NCBI RefSeq assembly: GCF_009720145.1
Contig: NZ_CP046252.1
Span: forward strand, 2,808,001 to 2,872,000
DNA from: Sphingobium sp. CAP-1
GTDB taxonomy: Bacteria > Pseudomonadota > Alphaproteobacteria > Sphingomonadales > Sphingomonadaceae
DNA length: 64,000 nt
Reading direction: 5' to 3'
In this document: positions 45,982 to 53,410 of the stretch, one piece after another
Layout of the letters: every line of letters begins with the position of its first letter
How positions within the stretch are numbered: position 1 is the first letter of the stretch
Notes under the pieces: model-generated
What the model was told of the DNA's origin: nothing
Database searches by the model: none
The model's input: the letters and a program-made list of their open reading frames with translations, nothing else
Program-made: the position numbers and the translations under genes

Positions 45982-47073
45982 TCATTTCGGCAGGCCGAGC
46001 GCCTGGGCGATATCGTCCCACGCCACCAGCTTGAAATTCTGCGCGGCCGCCGCATTGTGGCCGTCCTGCGCCACGAACAGCCCGCCCGGATAGGCCGGGC
46101 CGAAATCGCCGAGCATCAGATCGATGCCGTCGGTTTCCTCCGACCCGCCAATGGCGCCGTCGACCACGCGGAAGCGGCCGACATAGCTGTCGTCGGACAG
46201 GCGATAGGCGACATAGGCATTGTCGCCCTGCGACGAGACGAGGACATAGCCGTCCTTCTCGCCGATCGGGGCGATGGCGACGCCTTCGGCATCCATGACC
46301 AGATTCCTGCCGTCCGCCGCCGCGATCTTCGTGGGCGTGACCGATCCGGTCGCGCGCGCGTCGAAGCGCCAGAGGCCGACATCTTCCTCCGCCACATAGA
46401 GGATGCCGGTGCGGTCGTCGACGGCGCAGCCTTCGGACTGGGTGCCCAGTTTCATCGTGCGGACGATGCGGCCGGCGGGTGTCGCGCCCGATGCGTCGAG
46501 CGCGACCTGATGGATCGTCCCGTCCTTCAGCACGATGAAGGCGTAGGTCGCCGCCGCATCCTTATACAGGCACACGCCATAGGCTTCGCCCCTGCCGGCA
46601 TCGACCTTGCCCAGCGCGGTGAGCTTCGCCGTCGCGCCATCGAGGCGGAAGAGGGCGAGCTTCGCGTTGGCGACATCGTTGCGGTCGCTGGCGACGACGA
46701 GGATGCCGTTGCCGCCGCCCATCGCCACGCCGTCGCGCAGGTCGACATTATTGACCCGGCCGGCGTCGAGAAAGTCGCGGGTCTTGCCGTCGAGGCCATA
46801 GACATAGAGGCCGGCCTTCTTGTCGGTGCCGACGATCAGGCTTTGCTGCGGGTTGGCGGCGTTGCGCCAGATCGCCGGATCGTCCGCCGCATCGGCATTG
46901 GGCGTGCCGACCGGCGTGGTTTCGCCGCGCGCGGTCACGGAGACGGCAGGCGTAGCGTTAGCGATGCGGACCGCGACCGGAATTTCCGTTTCACTTGTTG
47001 TACAGCCAGACATCGTAATAAAAGTGAAACATAAAATCATCGAACTGTAATATCTATTACGCGATCCGGTCAT
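45982..47073 (-). CDS. Beta-propeller phytase, lipoprotein
   Basis: A 363-aa phytase that removes phosphate from myo-inositol hexakisphosphate with calcium. A short signal ends in a lipobox (FITMSGC), so the mature enzyme is probably outer-membrane anchored. Propeller motifs: DAADDPAIWRNAANPQQSLI, GTDKKAGLYVYGLDGKTRDF, NNVDLRDG, YVAEEDVGLWRFD and DAEGVAI, with calcium- and phosphate-binding Asp, Glu and Lys residues. It is divergent from a TonB-dependent receptor gene (86 bases between starts), an association known for proteobacterial propeller phytases. Confidence 0.93.
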   Translation of the reverse strand: MTGSRNRYYSSMILCFTFITMSGCTTSETEIPVAVRIANATPAVSVTARGETTPVGTPNADAADDPAIWRNAANPQQSLIVGTDKKAGLYVYGLDGKTRDFLDAGRVNNVDLRDGVAMGGGNGILVVASDRNDVANAKLALFRLDGATAKLTALGKVDAGRGEAYGVCLYKDAAATYAFIVLKDGTIHQVALDASGATPAGRIVRTMKLGTQSEGCAVDDRTGILYVAEEDVGLWRFDARATGSVTPTKIAAADGRNLVMDAEGVAIAPIGEKDGYVLVSSQGDNAYVAYRLSDDSYVGRFRVVDGAIGGSEETDGIDLMLGDFGPAYPGGLFVAQDGHNAAAAQNFKLVAWDDIAQALGLPK

Positions 47074-47159
47074 GATTAACTCCTAGCGGCCCATTTCGAC
47101 GGGCCACATACAATAATTGGTCCGACCGTCAATTTATCTCTTACTGAACAGGGGAATAT

Positions 47160-49490
47160 ATGGTCGCGAATAAGTGGCTCATGCTTGGTTGCGCGTCTCT
47201 GGCGCTGATGGCTTCTGATGCCTTTGCAGAAGCGCCTGCCGCAAACGACGAAATCGCGAAAAGCAGTGGTCCGATCACCCAGGCGGCCGACATCGTCGTC
47301 ATCGCCGGCATCGGCTATCGCGACCGCACCGACACGCCGGAGCCGGTGCTGAAATATGGCACCGAATATTTCCAGCGTTTCGAGCCGCTGACCGCCGGCG
47401 ACGCATTGAAGCGCGTGCCGTCCGTCACCTTCCTGTCCGACGTGATCGAGAGCGACGCGCCGCAGATGCGCGGCCTGCCGCCCGGCTATACCCAGATACT
47501 GATTAATGGCGAGCGCGTCCCCGGTTCGTCGGCTGACCGCAGCTTCTTCATGGATCGCATCCCGGCCGAACTGATCGACAGCGTTGAGATCGTCCGCTCC
47601 TCCTCCGCGCGCCGCACCGGCGACGCGATCGCCGGCACGCTCAACATCAACCTGCGCGACGGCTATGAGCTGAACGGCGGCTATGTCCGCGCCGGCGGGC
47701 TGGTCTATGACGATAATGAGCTGGAGCCGAGCCTGGGCTTCGTCTGGGGCGGCGAAGTCGGCCCCGGCCGCCTGCTGCTGGGCGGCAATCTTCAGGGGCG
47801 GCACAACCCCAAGAAGAAGGAAAGCCTGCGCTACAAGGATTCCCCCGAAAATGTCGCTGACTATGCGACCGAGGAATTCGACAATCGCGAGGACCAGACC
47901 GACACGCGCGACGGCAAGGATTACAGCTTCAACGGCAGCTATGAAATCGACGCGGGCGACACCAATTTCAAGCTGAACGGCTTTTATGTAAAGACCGACC
48001 GGACCGAGGATGAGCGCAGCTTCGAATATGACGATGCGACCGCCGTTACCGGCCCGATGCCGACCGGCAATCTGCTGAGCGACAATGCCAATGTCGCAAA
48101 GATCGACCAGGAGAATTTCTCGATCGACGGCAAGCTGACCCAGGACTGGTCGGCCGGCAAGACCTCGCTGCGCGTGGGCTATGCCAAGTTCATCGAGGAT
48201 CGGCGCGAAACCGAATATGAGGTCAAGTTCGATGTGGACGAAGGCGACGACCCGGAATTTGAGGGCGCCCTGACCAACAGCGCGATCAGGGACCGGGAAT
48301 TTTCGGTCAAGCTGGAGCATGAAGTCCCGATCAACGACGCGATGAAGTTCGTGTTCGGCGGCTTCTATCAGGACAAGACCCGCCGCACCGCCATCTTCGA
48401 GGCGGAGCAGGAAGGCGAGGGCAGCTTCGCCTGGGACCAGTTCAAGCAGAATCCGACCGATCTGGCCGGCGAATGGGAAGAACTGGAAGCGATCGATGGT
48501 GGCGACAGCCGTATCAAGGAAAAGCGTCGCGACGCTTTTGCGCTGGTCGAGGGCGACACGGGCGCACTGAAATGGGAAGCCGGCCTGCGCTACGAACATA
48601 CCAAAGTGCGCATTACCGACTATACGGTGGATGCCGATATCGCCAACCAGTCGAACAGCTATGGCAAGCTGTTGCCGTCCGCTTCGTTCAAATATGCGCT
48701 GACCGATAAGGACCGCATCATCGGATCGGTGGCGCGCACGCTGCGCCGGCCGCAGTTCGACTATATCCTGCCTGCGACGCTGGAAGAGGAAGTCGGCGAC
48801 AGCGACCTGCTCGGCAATCCGCAGCTCGATCCCGAAAGCGCCTGGGGCTTCGACATCGGCTATGAGCATCGCATGGGCAGCCGCGGCATCGCCGGCGTGA
48901 ACTTCTTCTACCGCAAGGTGAAGGATCTGATCGAACTGACCAACACCGGCGCGGAAGGATCGGAAGGCGAAGGCACCTTCGTCTACACGCCGATGAATGT
49001 CGGCGACGGCAAGGTCTATGGCGTCGAATTCGACCTGTCGACCGACCTGGGCTTCATCGGCCTGCCCAATACCGGCATCTTCGGCAACGCGTCCTGGCTG
49101 GACAGCGAGATTACCGATGAACTGGGCAAGCGCCGGTTCAACAACCAGTCGAAATATGTCTATAATTTCGGCTTCATCCAGGACTTCCCGACCTTTGGGG
49201 CAGCGTTCGGCGCGACCTATCGCAAGCAGGGCGCGGCCTATAGCCGGGTGATTTCCGAAGAGGTGACGACGACCTATGGCGCGGAACTGGAAGTGTTCGT
49301 GGAAAAGCGTTTCGGCAAGAAGTTCACGATCCGCGCAGTCGGTTCCAACCTGCTGAACGGCGCCAAGAAGGAAGAGTTCAACAAGTTCGACAATCTGGCC
49401 GATCAGGTCGATCGCAAGTTCGACGAATATGAGCTGGAAAGCGAAAAGGCCGGGCCGGTGTTCCAGATCATGGCGCGCATGGCCTTCTGA
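47160..49490 (+). CDS. TonB-dependent receptor, phytase-associated
   Basis: A 776-aa outer-membrane receptor: signal peptide (MVANKWLMLGCASLALMASDAFA), plug domain (LKRVPSVTFLSDVIESDAPQ, MRGLPPGYTQILINGERVPG, EIVRSSSARRTGDAIAGTLN) and a 22-strand barrel ending in an aromatic (QIMARMAF). No canonical FecA-type signalling extension is seen. Paired divergently with a phytase gene, it may take up phytate or an inositol phosphate product; this is inferred from position. A terminator follows. Confidence 0.92.
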   Translation: MVANKWLMLGCASLALMASDAFAEAPAANDEIAKSSGPITQAADIVVIAGIGYRDRTDTPEPVLKYGTEYFQRFEPLTAGDALKRVPSVTFLSDVIESDAPQMRGLPPGYTQILINGERVPGSSADRSFFMDRIPAELIDSVEIVRSSSARRTGDAIAGTLNINLRDGYELNGGYVRAGGLVYDDNELEPSLGFVWGGEVGPGRLLLGGNLQGRHNPKKKESLRYKDSPENVADYATEEFDNREDQTDTRDGKDYSFNGSYEIDAGDTNFKLNGFYVKTDRTEDERSFEYDDATAVTGPMPTGNLLSDNANVAKIDQENFSIDGKLTQDWSAGKTSLRVGYAKFIEDRRETEYEVKFDVDEGDDPEFEGALTNSAIRDREFSVKLEHEVPINDAMKFVFGGFYQDKTRRTAIFEAEQEGEGSFAWDQFKQNPTDLAGEWEELEAIDGGDSRIKEKRRDAFALVEGDTGALKWEAGLRYEHTKVRITDYTVDADIANQSNSYGKLLPSASFKYALTDKDRIIGSVARTLRRPQFDYILPATLEEEVGDSDLLGNPQLDPESAWGFDIGYEHRMGSRGIAGVNFFYRKVKDLIELTNTGAEGSEGEGTFVYTPMNVGDGKVYGVEFDLSTDLGFIGLPNTGIFGNASWLDSEITDELGKRRFNNQSKYVYNFGFIQDFPTFGAAFGATYRKQGAAYSRVISEEVTTTYGAELEVFVEKRFGKKFTIRAVGSNLLNGAKKEEFNKFDNLADQVDRKFDEYELESEKAGPVFQIMARMAF

Positions 49491-49515
49491 TCCGGTTCAT
49501 TGTCCAGGAAAGAGA

Positions 49516-49542
49516 GGGCCGTGCGATGCGCGGCCCTTTTTT
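49516..49542 (+). terminator. Rho-independent terminator of the TonB-dependent receptor gene
   Basis: Stem of 8 bp (49516-49523 and 49529-49536, one G-T pair), 5-base loop, then six T at 49537-49542. It begins 26 bases after the receptor stop and overlaps the stop region of the convergent DUF3606 gene. Confidence 0.88.
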
Positions 49543-49706
49543 CATGTCCTGACATTCAGATAGGCGGCCACCGCGCCGGCATCGTCGCCGACGATCTCGA
49601 CCGCTTCCTCCAGTTCTTCGCGGGTGACGCCAAGGTGACGGGTCCAATACAGAACGGCCGCCTCGCACTCCAGCGCGATGCGGCCGTCATCCGGGTTGCC
49701 GGTCAT
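49542..49706 (-). CDS. DUF3606 domain protein (54 aa)
   Basis: A small protein matching DUF3606: ALECEAAVLYWTRHLGVTRE, then ELEEAVEIVGDDAGAVAAYL. The family forms a short helical domain, similar to HTH-like cores, often called in proteobacteria, with no known role. ATG 49706 follows a GGAGG ribosome-binding site. It lies 74 bases downstream of the OPT transporter gene on the same strand. Confidence 0.85.
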   Translation of the reverse strand: MTGNPDDGRIALECEAAVLYWTRHLGVTREELEEAVEIVGDDAGAVAAYLNVRT

Positions 49707-49780
49707 GGTGCGCCTCCTGTCCCGTGGGACAGAGAGAAACGCATAATTGGCCGCCCTTTTCCGCTTCCCTTTGGGACAGG

Positions 49781-51718
49781 TCAGGTCAGCGGGCTGCTCG
49801 CCCAGTTTTTGAGCTTGGCGTAAAGCGCGGCGATCACGCCGGCGAAGATCAGAATGGCGAGCGGCACCGCCCAATGGCTTTCGCCGACCAGCGCCAGCGG
49901 CGCGTCGCTGTCGGTGCTGGCGACGATGCCGGCGAAGGCGACGCCGAACAGGCTTTCGCCGACGATGAAGCCGGTGGCCATCAGCACGCCCATGCGCTCG
50001 GCGAATTCGGGGTTGCTCTGGCGCAGCGCCCAGCGGTTGTAGAGATGGCCGATGACGGCGCCGACCGGGATCAGCAGGGTGAGCGCCATCGGCAGATAGA
50101 TGCCCATGCCGACCGCGAGCGGGGGCAGGCGCAGCTTGCCGGCCTTGCCCAGCAGTTCGTCGATCGCGATCACCACCGCGCCGATGCCCGCGCCGATGCC
50201 GATCAGGCTCCAGTCGAGATCGCCGCCCAGCACGCCCTTGGCCAGCGCCGAGATCAGCGCGGCCTGCGGGGCGGGCAGCGCGCTGTCCTTGGCGCCGGGC
50301 GCGCCGGCGAAGCCGAAGGCGCTGTTCAGCAGGTCCAGCACCGGCGGGATGACCAGCGCGCCGAAAATGACGCCCAGCACCAGCGCGACCTGCTGCTTCC
50401 ACGGCGTCGCGCCGACCAGTTGGCCGGTCTTGAGGTCTTGCAGATTGTCGTTGGAGATGGTGGCGATGCCGAACACGATCGCGGTGGTGAACAGGGCATA
50501 GGCGATCAGCGCCTGGGTCTGGCCGGGGTCGCCGCCGGAGCCATAGATCGCCGCCAGCAGCAGCGACGCGCCCAGCACGGCAAGGATGCCGACGCCCGAA
50601 ATCGGGCTGTTCGACGCGCCGATCAGGCCCGCCATATAGCCGCAGACCGATGCGATGACGATGCCGGCGACCAGCACATAGGCCAGTGTCAGCGCAATCA
50701 CCGGGATCGGGTTGGCGGCGATCGGCCCGCCCTGCGCAAAGATCCACAGCAGCACGCCGATCGGCAGCAGCGCGGCGAGGATGGTGCCGCCGACGATGCT
50801 GATCGGCAGGTCGCGCTCGGTAATGTCGAGGCTGGCGGCATTGCCCGACTTGCGCGCGGCGTTGGCCGCCAGCGCGGAACGGATACCGCTGACGATGGGG
50901 CCAAGAATCTTGAGCAGGGTCCAGATGGCGGCGATGCCGATCGTGCCGGCGCCGATGAAGCGCGCCTTCATGCGGAAAGTGGTGCCGACCAGCGCGGCGA
51001 GGTCCGCCCCGGCGGGGACGGGGGTGGTCAGATAGGGGACGATGCCGACCCAGCTAATCAGCAGGCCGATGAACATGGCGACGCCCACCGACAGGCCGAC
51101 CAGATGGCCGACGCCGATCAGCGCCATCGAGAAGCTGGTGGAGACGGAGGTCGCGCCCGCGCCGAATTTGAAGAAGGTCGCGGCTTCCTCCGCAAGGATC
51201 TTCGTCTTGGCGATGATCGAGAAGCTGGCGGCGGCGACCGCGCTGGCGACGATGGCGGCGAGGCCGCGCTTATTCTCTTCGAGGCCTTCGCGCGAACCCG
51301 CGCCGACCTTCAGCACTTCGGCGGCGGCGACGCCTTCGGGATAGGGGAGGTCGGAGCCGGTGACGAGCGCGCGGCGCAGCGGCACCGAATACATGACGCC
51401 CAATATGCCGCCGGTCGCGATGGTGAAGGCGGATAGCCAGTAGGGGAAGCCCTGCCACCAGCCGATGATGACCAGACCGGGCAACACGAAGATGATCGCC
51501 GACAGCGTGCCGGCGGCCGAGGCGATGGTCTGGACGATGTTGTTTTCCAGGATCGTGCCGGTCGCGAACAGCCGCAACACCGCCATGGAGATGACCGCCG
51601 CGGGGATCGACGTGGCGAAGGTCAGGCCGATCTTGAGGCCCAGATAGACATTCGCCGCGGTAAAGACGAGGGTGATGAGCGCGCCAAGGATCACCCCGCG
51701 CAGCGTCAGTTCGGCCAT
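49781..51718 (-). CDS. OPT-family oligopeptide transporter
   Basis: A 645-aa inner-membrane protein with about 15 helices, of the bacterial OPT group. Hallmarks are the N-terminal ANVYLGLKIGLTFATSIPAA, FVLPGLVIIGWWQGFPYW, LPYPEGVAAAEVLKVG and QDLKTGQLVGATPWKQQ. OPT proteins import oligopeptides or metal-peptide complexes by proton symport. ATG 51718 has AGGAGG at 7-base spacing; a GTG at 51748 is also preceded by a purine-rich stretch. With M1, M10 and M28 peptidases nearby, peptide uptake is a reasonable inference. Confidence 0.92.
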   Translation of the reverse strand: MAELTLRGVILGALITLVFTAANVYLGLKIGLTFATSIPAAVISMAVLRLFATGTILENNIVQTIASAAGTLSAIIFVLPGLVIIGWWQGFPYWLSAFTIATGGILGVMYSVPLRRALVTGSDLPYPEGVAAAEVLKVGAGSREGLEENKRGLAAIVASAVAAASFSIIAKTKILAEEAATFFKFGAGATSVSTSFSMALIGVGHLVGLSVGVAMFIGLLISWVGIVPYLTTPVPAGADLAALVGTTFRMKARFIGAGTIGIAAIWTLLKILGPIVSGIRSALAANAARKSGNAASLDITERDLPISIVGGTILAALLPIGVLLWIFAQGGPIAANPIPVIALTLAYVLVAGIVIASVCGYMAGLIGASNSPISGVGILAVLGASLLLAAIYGSGGDPGQTQALIAYALFTTAIVFGIATISNDNLQDLKTGQLVGATPWKQQVALVLGVIFGALVIPPVLDLLNSAFGFAGAPGAKDSALPAPQAALISALAKGVLGGDLDWSLIGIGAGIGAVVIAIDELLGKAGKLRLPPLAVGMGIYLPMALTLLIPVGAVIGHLYNRWALRQSNPEFAERMGVLMATGFIVGESLFGVAFAGIVASTDSDAPLALVGESHWAVPLAILIFAGVIAALYAKLKNWASSPLT

Positions 51719-52028
51719 CGGCTGGCCTCCTGCCTTGTTGATCGTCACCTTATCGTCCCCTTGCCTTTATGCGCTTGTCGATCGCATGGTAATAATGTTG
51801 CTTGGCCGTGGATCAATCGGAAAGTGAGATGGGCGGCGCTTTCGTCTCCGCCGGGTGATGAAAGCCGGTGGAGCCGGGCATCGCCGGGCGGTCGTGGAGC
51901 AACTGCCCAGAAACAGGATGGCGCCGTACAATGGTGGGCCGGCGACATCGGGATGGCGGCGCGCGGCGGTCGTCGGTAAGGCGCAGGCGGGCGACAATGT
52001 CGCCGCCCTGCGTCGCCACGCCGCGCGC
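51719..52028. other. Non-coding stretch between the OPT gene and hspQ
   Basis: About 310 bases between the OPT start and the hspQ stop (both minus strand). Open frames exist on both strands but none resembles a protein. The first 60 bases, which are A/T-richer, probably hold the OPT promoter. I see no RNA or repeat here. Confidence 0.5.
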
Positions 52029-52400
52029 TTAGTGGCGATGAAGCGGGCGGAGGCGATATTTGCCGTCGGCATAGCTGCCGAACATGCCGGTGATGGCGGG
52101 GTGATCGACCGGTTCGTTGCTGTCGTCGGCTACCAGATTCTGCTGGCTGACATAGGCGACATAGCTGGACTCCCCATTCTCCGCGAGCAGATGATAGAAG
52201 GGCTGATGCTTGTCGGGCCGGGCGGTTTCGGGAATCGCCTCGTACCATTCCTCGCTATTGGCGAATACCGGATCGATATCGAACACGACGCCGCGAAAAC
52301 CGAACAGGCGATGCTTGACCACATCGCCGATGCTGAAGCGGGCATGGACGATCGGCGGGGCGGTGATGCCGGCGCCGAAAATCTGAATCGTGTCTTTCAT
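52029..52400 (-). CDS. hspQ: Heat-shock protein HspQ
   Basis: A 123-aa protein of the HspQ/YccV family, a hemimethylated-DNA-binding-like fold and a specificity factor for Lon. The core is ARFSIGDVVKHRLFGFRGVV, FDIDPVFANSEEWY and PFYHLLAENGESSYVAYVSQ, followed by QNLVADDSNEPVDHPAI. It starts at ATG 52400, 140 bases before tRNA-Ser on the opposite strand. Confidence 0.94.
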   Translation of the reverse strand: MKDTIQIFGAGITAPPIVHARFSIGDVVKHRLFGFRGVVFDIDPVFANSEEWYEAIPETARPDKHQPFYHLLAENGESSYVAYVSQQNLVADDSNEPVDHPAITGMFGSYADGKYRLRPLHRH

Positions 52401-52540
52401 GCACCCAATTTAGGATGCTGTCCGGCAGACTCAAGAAAAATACCCCGATTGGCCCCTTGGCAAGCGCGATTTCATTCGCTAGTGGCCGCCCCTCGACCGG
52501 GAATGCAGCGCTTGTCACAGGCGCCTTGCGGACCTTCTGC

Positions 52541-52630
<90 letters not shown>

Positions 52631-52847
52631 CTTTTGTTCCATGCATTTATGTCGCTGAACCGGACGGGTTTCGGCCTCAGTTGAGGGCGTCCGTCATTGT
52701 TCGCGCTGCCGGTCCATGTTATAGCGGTCGGGCAGGCGCAGGAGCCGCCGAGCATCATGCCGAACGGGCCGCACGCTCCTTTTTTGCCGCATCCGGGCAG
52801 TTCCGCTGTTCGTGCGATGTGGCGATATTGTCGTGCGGAGTTGCTCC

Positions 52848-53195
52848 ATGTCCCATCACCGGCTTCGCCCCTGGCTGAGCATCATGTTGGTTGCCGTGAT
52901 GGGCGGGATGTCGTTTGCCGCCTATGCGACGGGCCGGCAGGGTCCGTCGCGCGCTTGCCCCTCCGCACCCGATGGTCCGCCCCTGGGGCAGACGCCACCG
53001 GGCACAGGTGGCCCCATGGCGCGGCCATCCGATCCCGAAGTGGCGATCCGATGCGAATTCCAGTCGACCGAACAGCAGGGGACGGCTGCGGCCTATGCCC
53101 TGTTCGCGCAGCGGCATGAAGGCCATCCACTGGCCAAGAAAGCAGCCCGTCGTGCGGCGACTCTCTCAAGTTCCTTTTCTGAAAAAGCAAGATAG
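52848..53195 (+). CDS. Small exported protein, unknown function
   Basis: A 115-aa protein with a signal peptide (RPWLSIMLVAVMGGMSFAAYA) followed by a Pro/Gly-rich stretch (CPSAPDGPPLGQTPPGTGGP) and a helical end (GTAAAYALFAQRHEGHPLAK, KAARRAATLSSSF). Two Cys residues. ATG 52848 follows GGAG at 7-base spacing. Placed 215 bases upstream of the serralysin gene on the same strand. Its short helical tail does not look like the beta-barrel Inh inhibitors that often accompany serralysins. I do not recognise the family. Confidence 0.55.
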   Translation: MSHHRLRPWLSIMLVAVMGGMSFAAYATGRQGPSRACPSAPDGPPLGQTPPGTGGPMARPSDPEVAIRCEFQSTEQQGTAAAYALFAQRHEGHPLAKKAARRAATLSSSFSEKAR

Positions 53196-53338
53196 GTGAA
53201 AGGGAAAAGTGGCGTGAATTTTACGTAAGTAAATTTAAATATCGCCCATTTTTCATCACGCTATTTTGATTATTATTGTAAGTGTCTGATTTGTAAATAG
53301 TTTGTGGCTCTTGGCATGGCGTGAAAATGATGCCATTA

Positions 53339-53384
53339 GTCGCCAACCAAATAAACGGTCGCCAACCGACACAGTGAACGTGTC
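53339..53384 (+). promoter_or_regulatory. Operator-like direct repeats and palindrome upstream of the serralysin gene
   Basis: The 10-mer GTCGCCAACC occurs at 53339-53348 and 53358-53367, starts 19 bases apart (about two helical turns), followed by the palindrome GACAC-N7-GTGTC (53368-53384). They lie in an AT-rich region (53196-53338) unusual for this genome and 27 bases before the start codon's ribosome-binding site region. A regulator-binding site is inferred. Confidence 0.45.
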
Positions 53385-53400
53385 AGCCTCTAGTCCCTAT

Positions 53401-53406
53401 AGGAGG
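53401..53406 (+). promoter_or_regulatory. Ribosome-binding site of the serralysin gene
   Basis: AGGAGG at 53401-53406, a consensus Shine-Dalgarno sequence, stands just upstream of ATG 53411. It fixes the start at 53411, since a second ATG at 53407 is out of frame. Confidence 0.75.
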
Positions 53407-53410
53407 ATGT

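Noticed and set aside
47074..47159. Pho box between phytase and receptor
   Set aside because: I looked for paired CTGTCAT-like 7-mers spaced by 4 bases and found no convincing match.
47076..48869. A 597-codon frame opposite the TonB-dependent receptor
   Set aside because: The receptor has signal, plug and barrel features; the antisense translation has runs of Ala, Ile and Val from mirrored codons and no domain.
52848..53195. Inh-type protease inhibitor
   Set aside because: Inh proteins are beta-barrels with a conserved Trp and a disulfide; this sequence is Pro/Gly-rich and helical.
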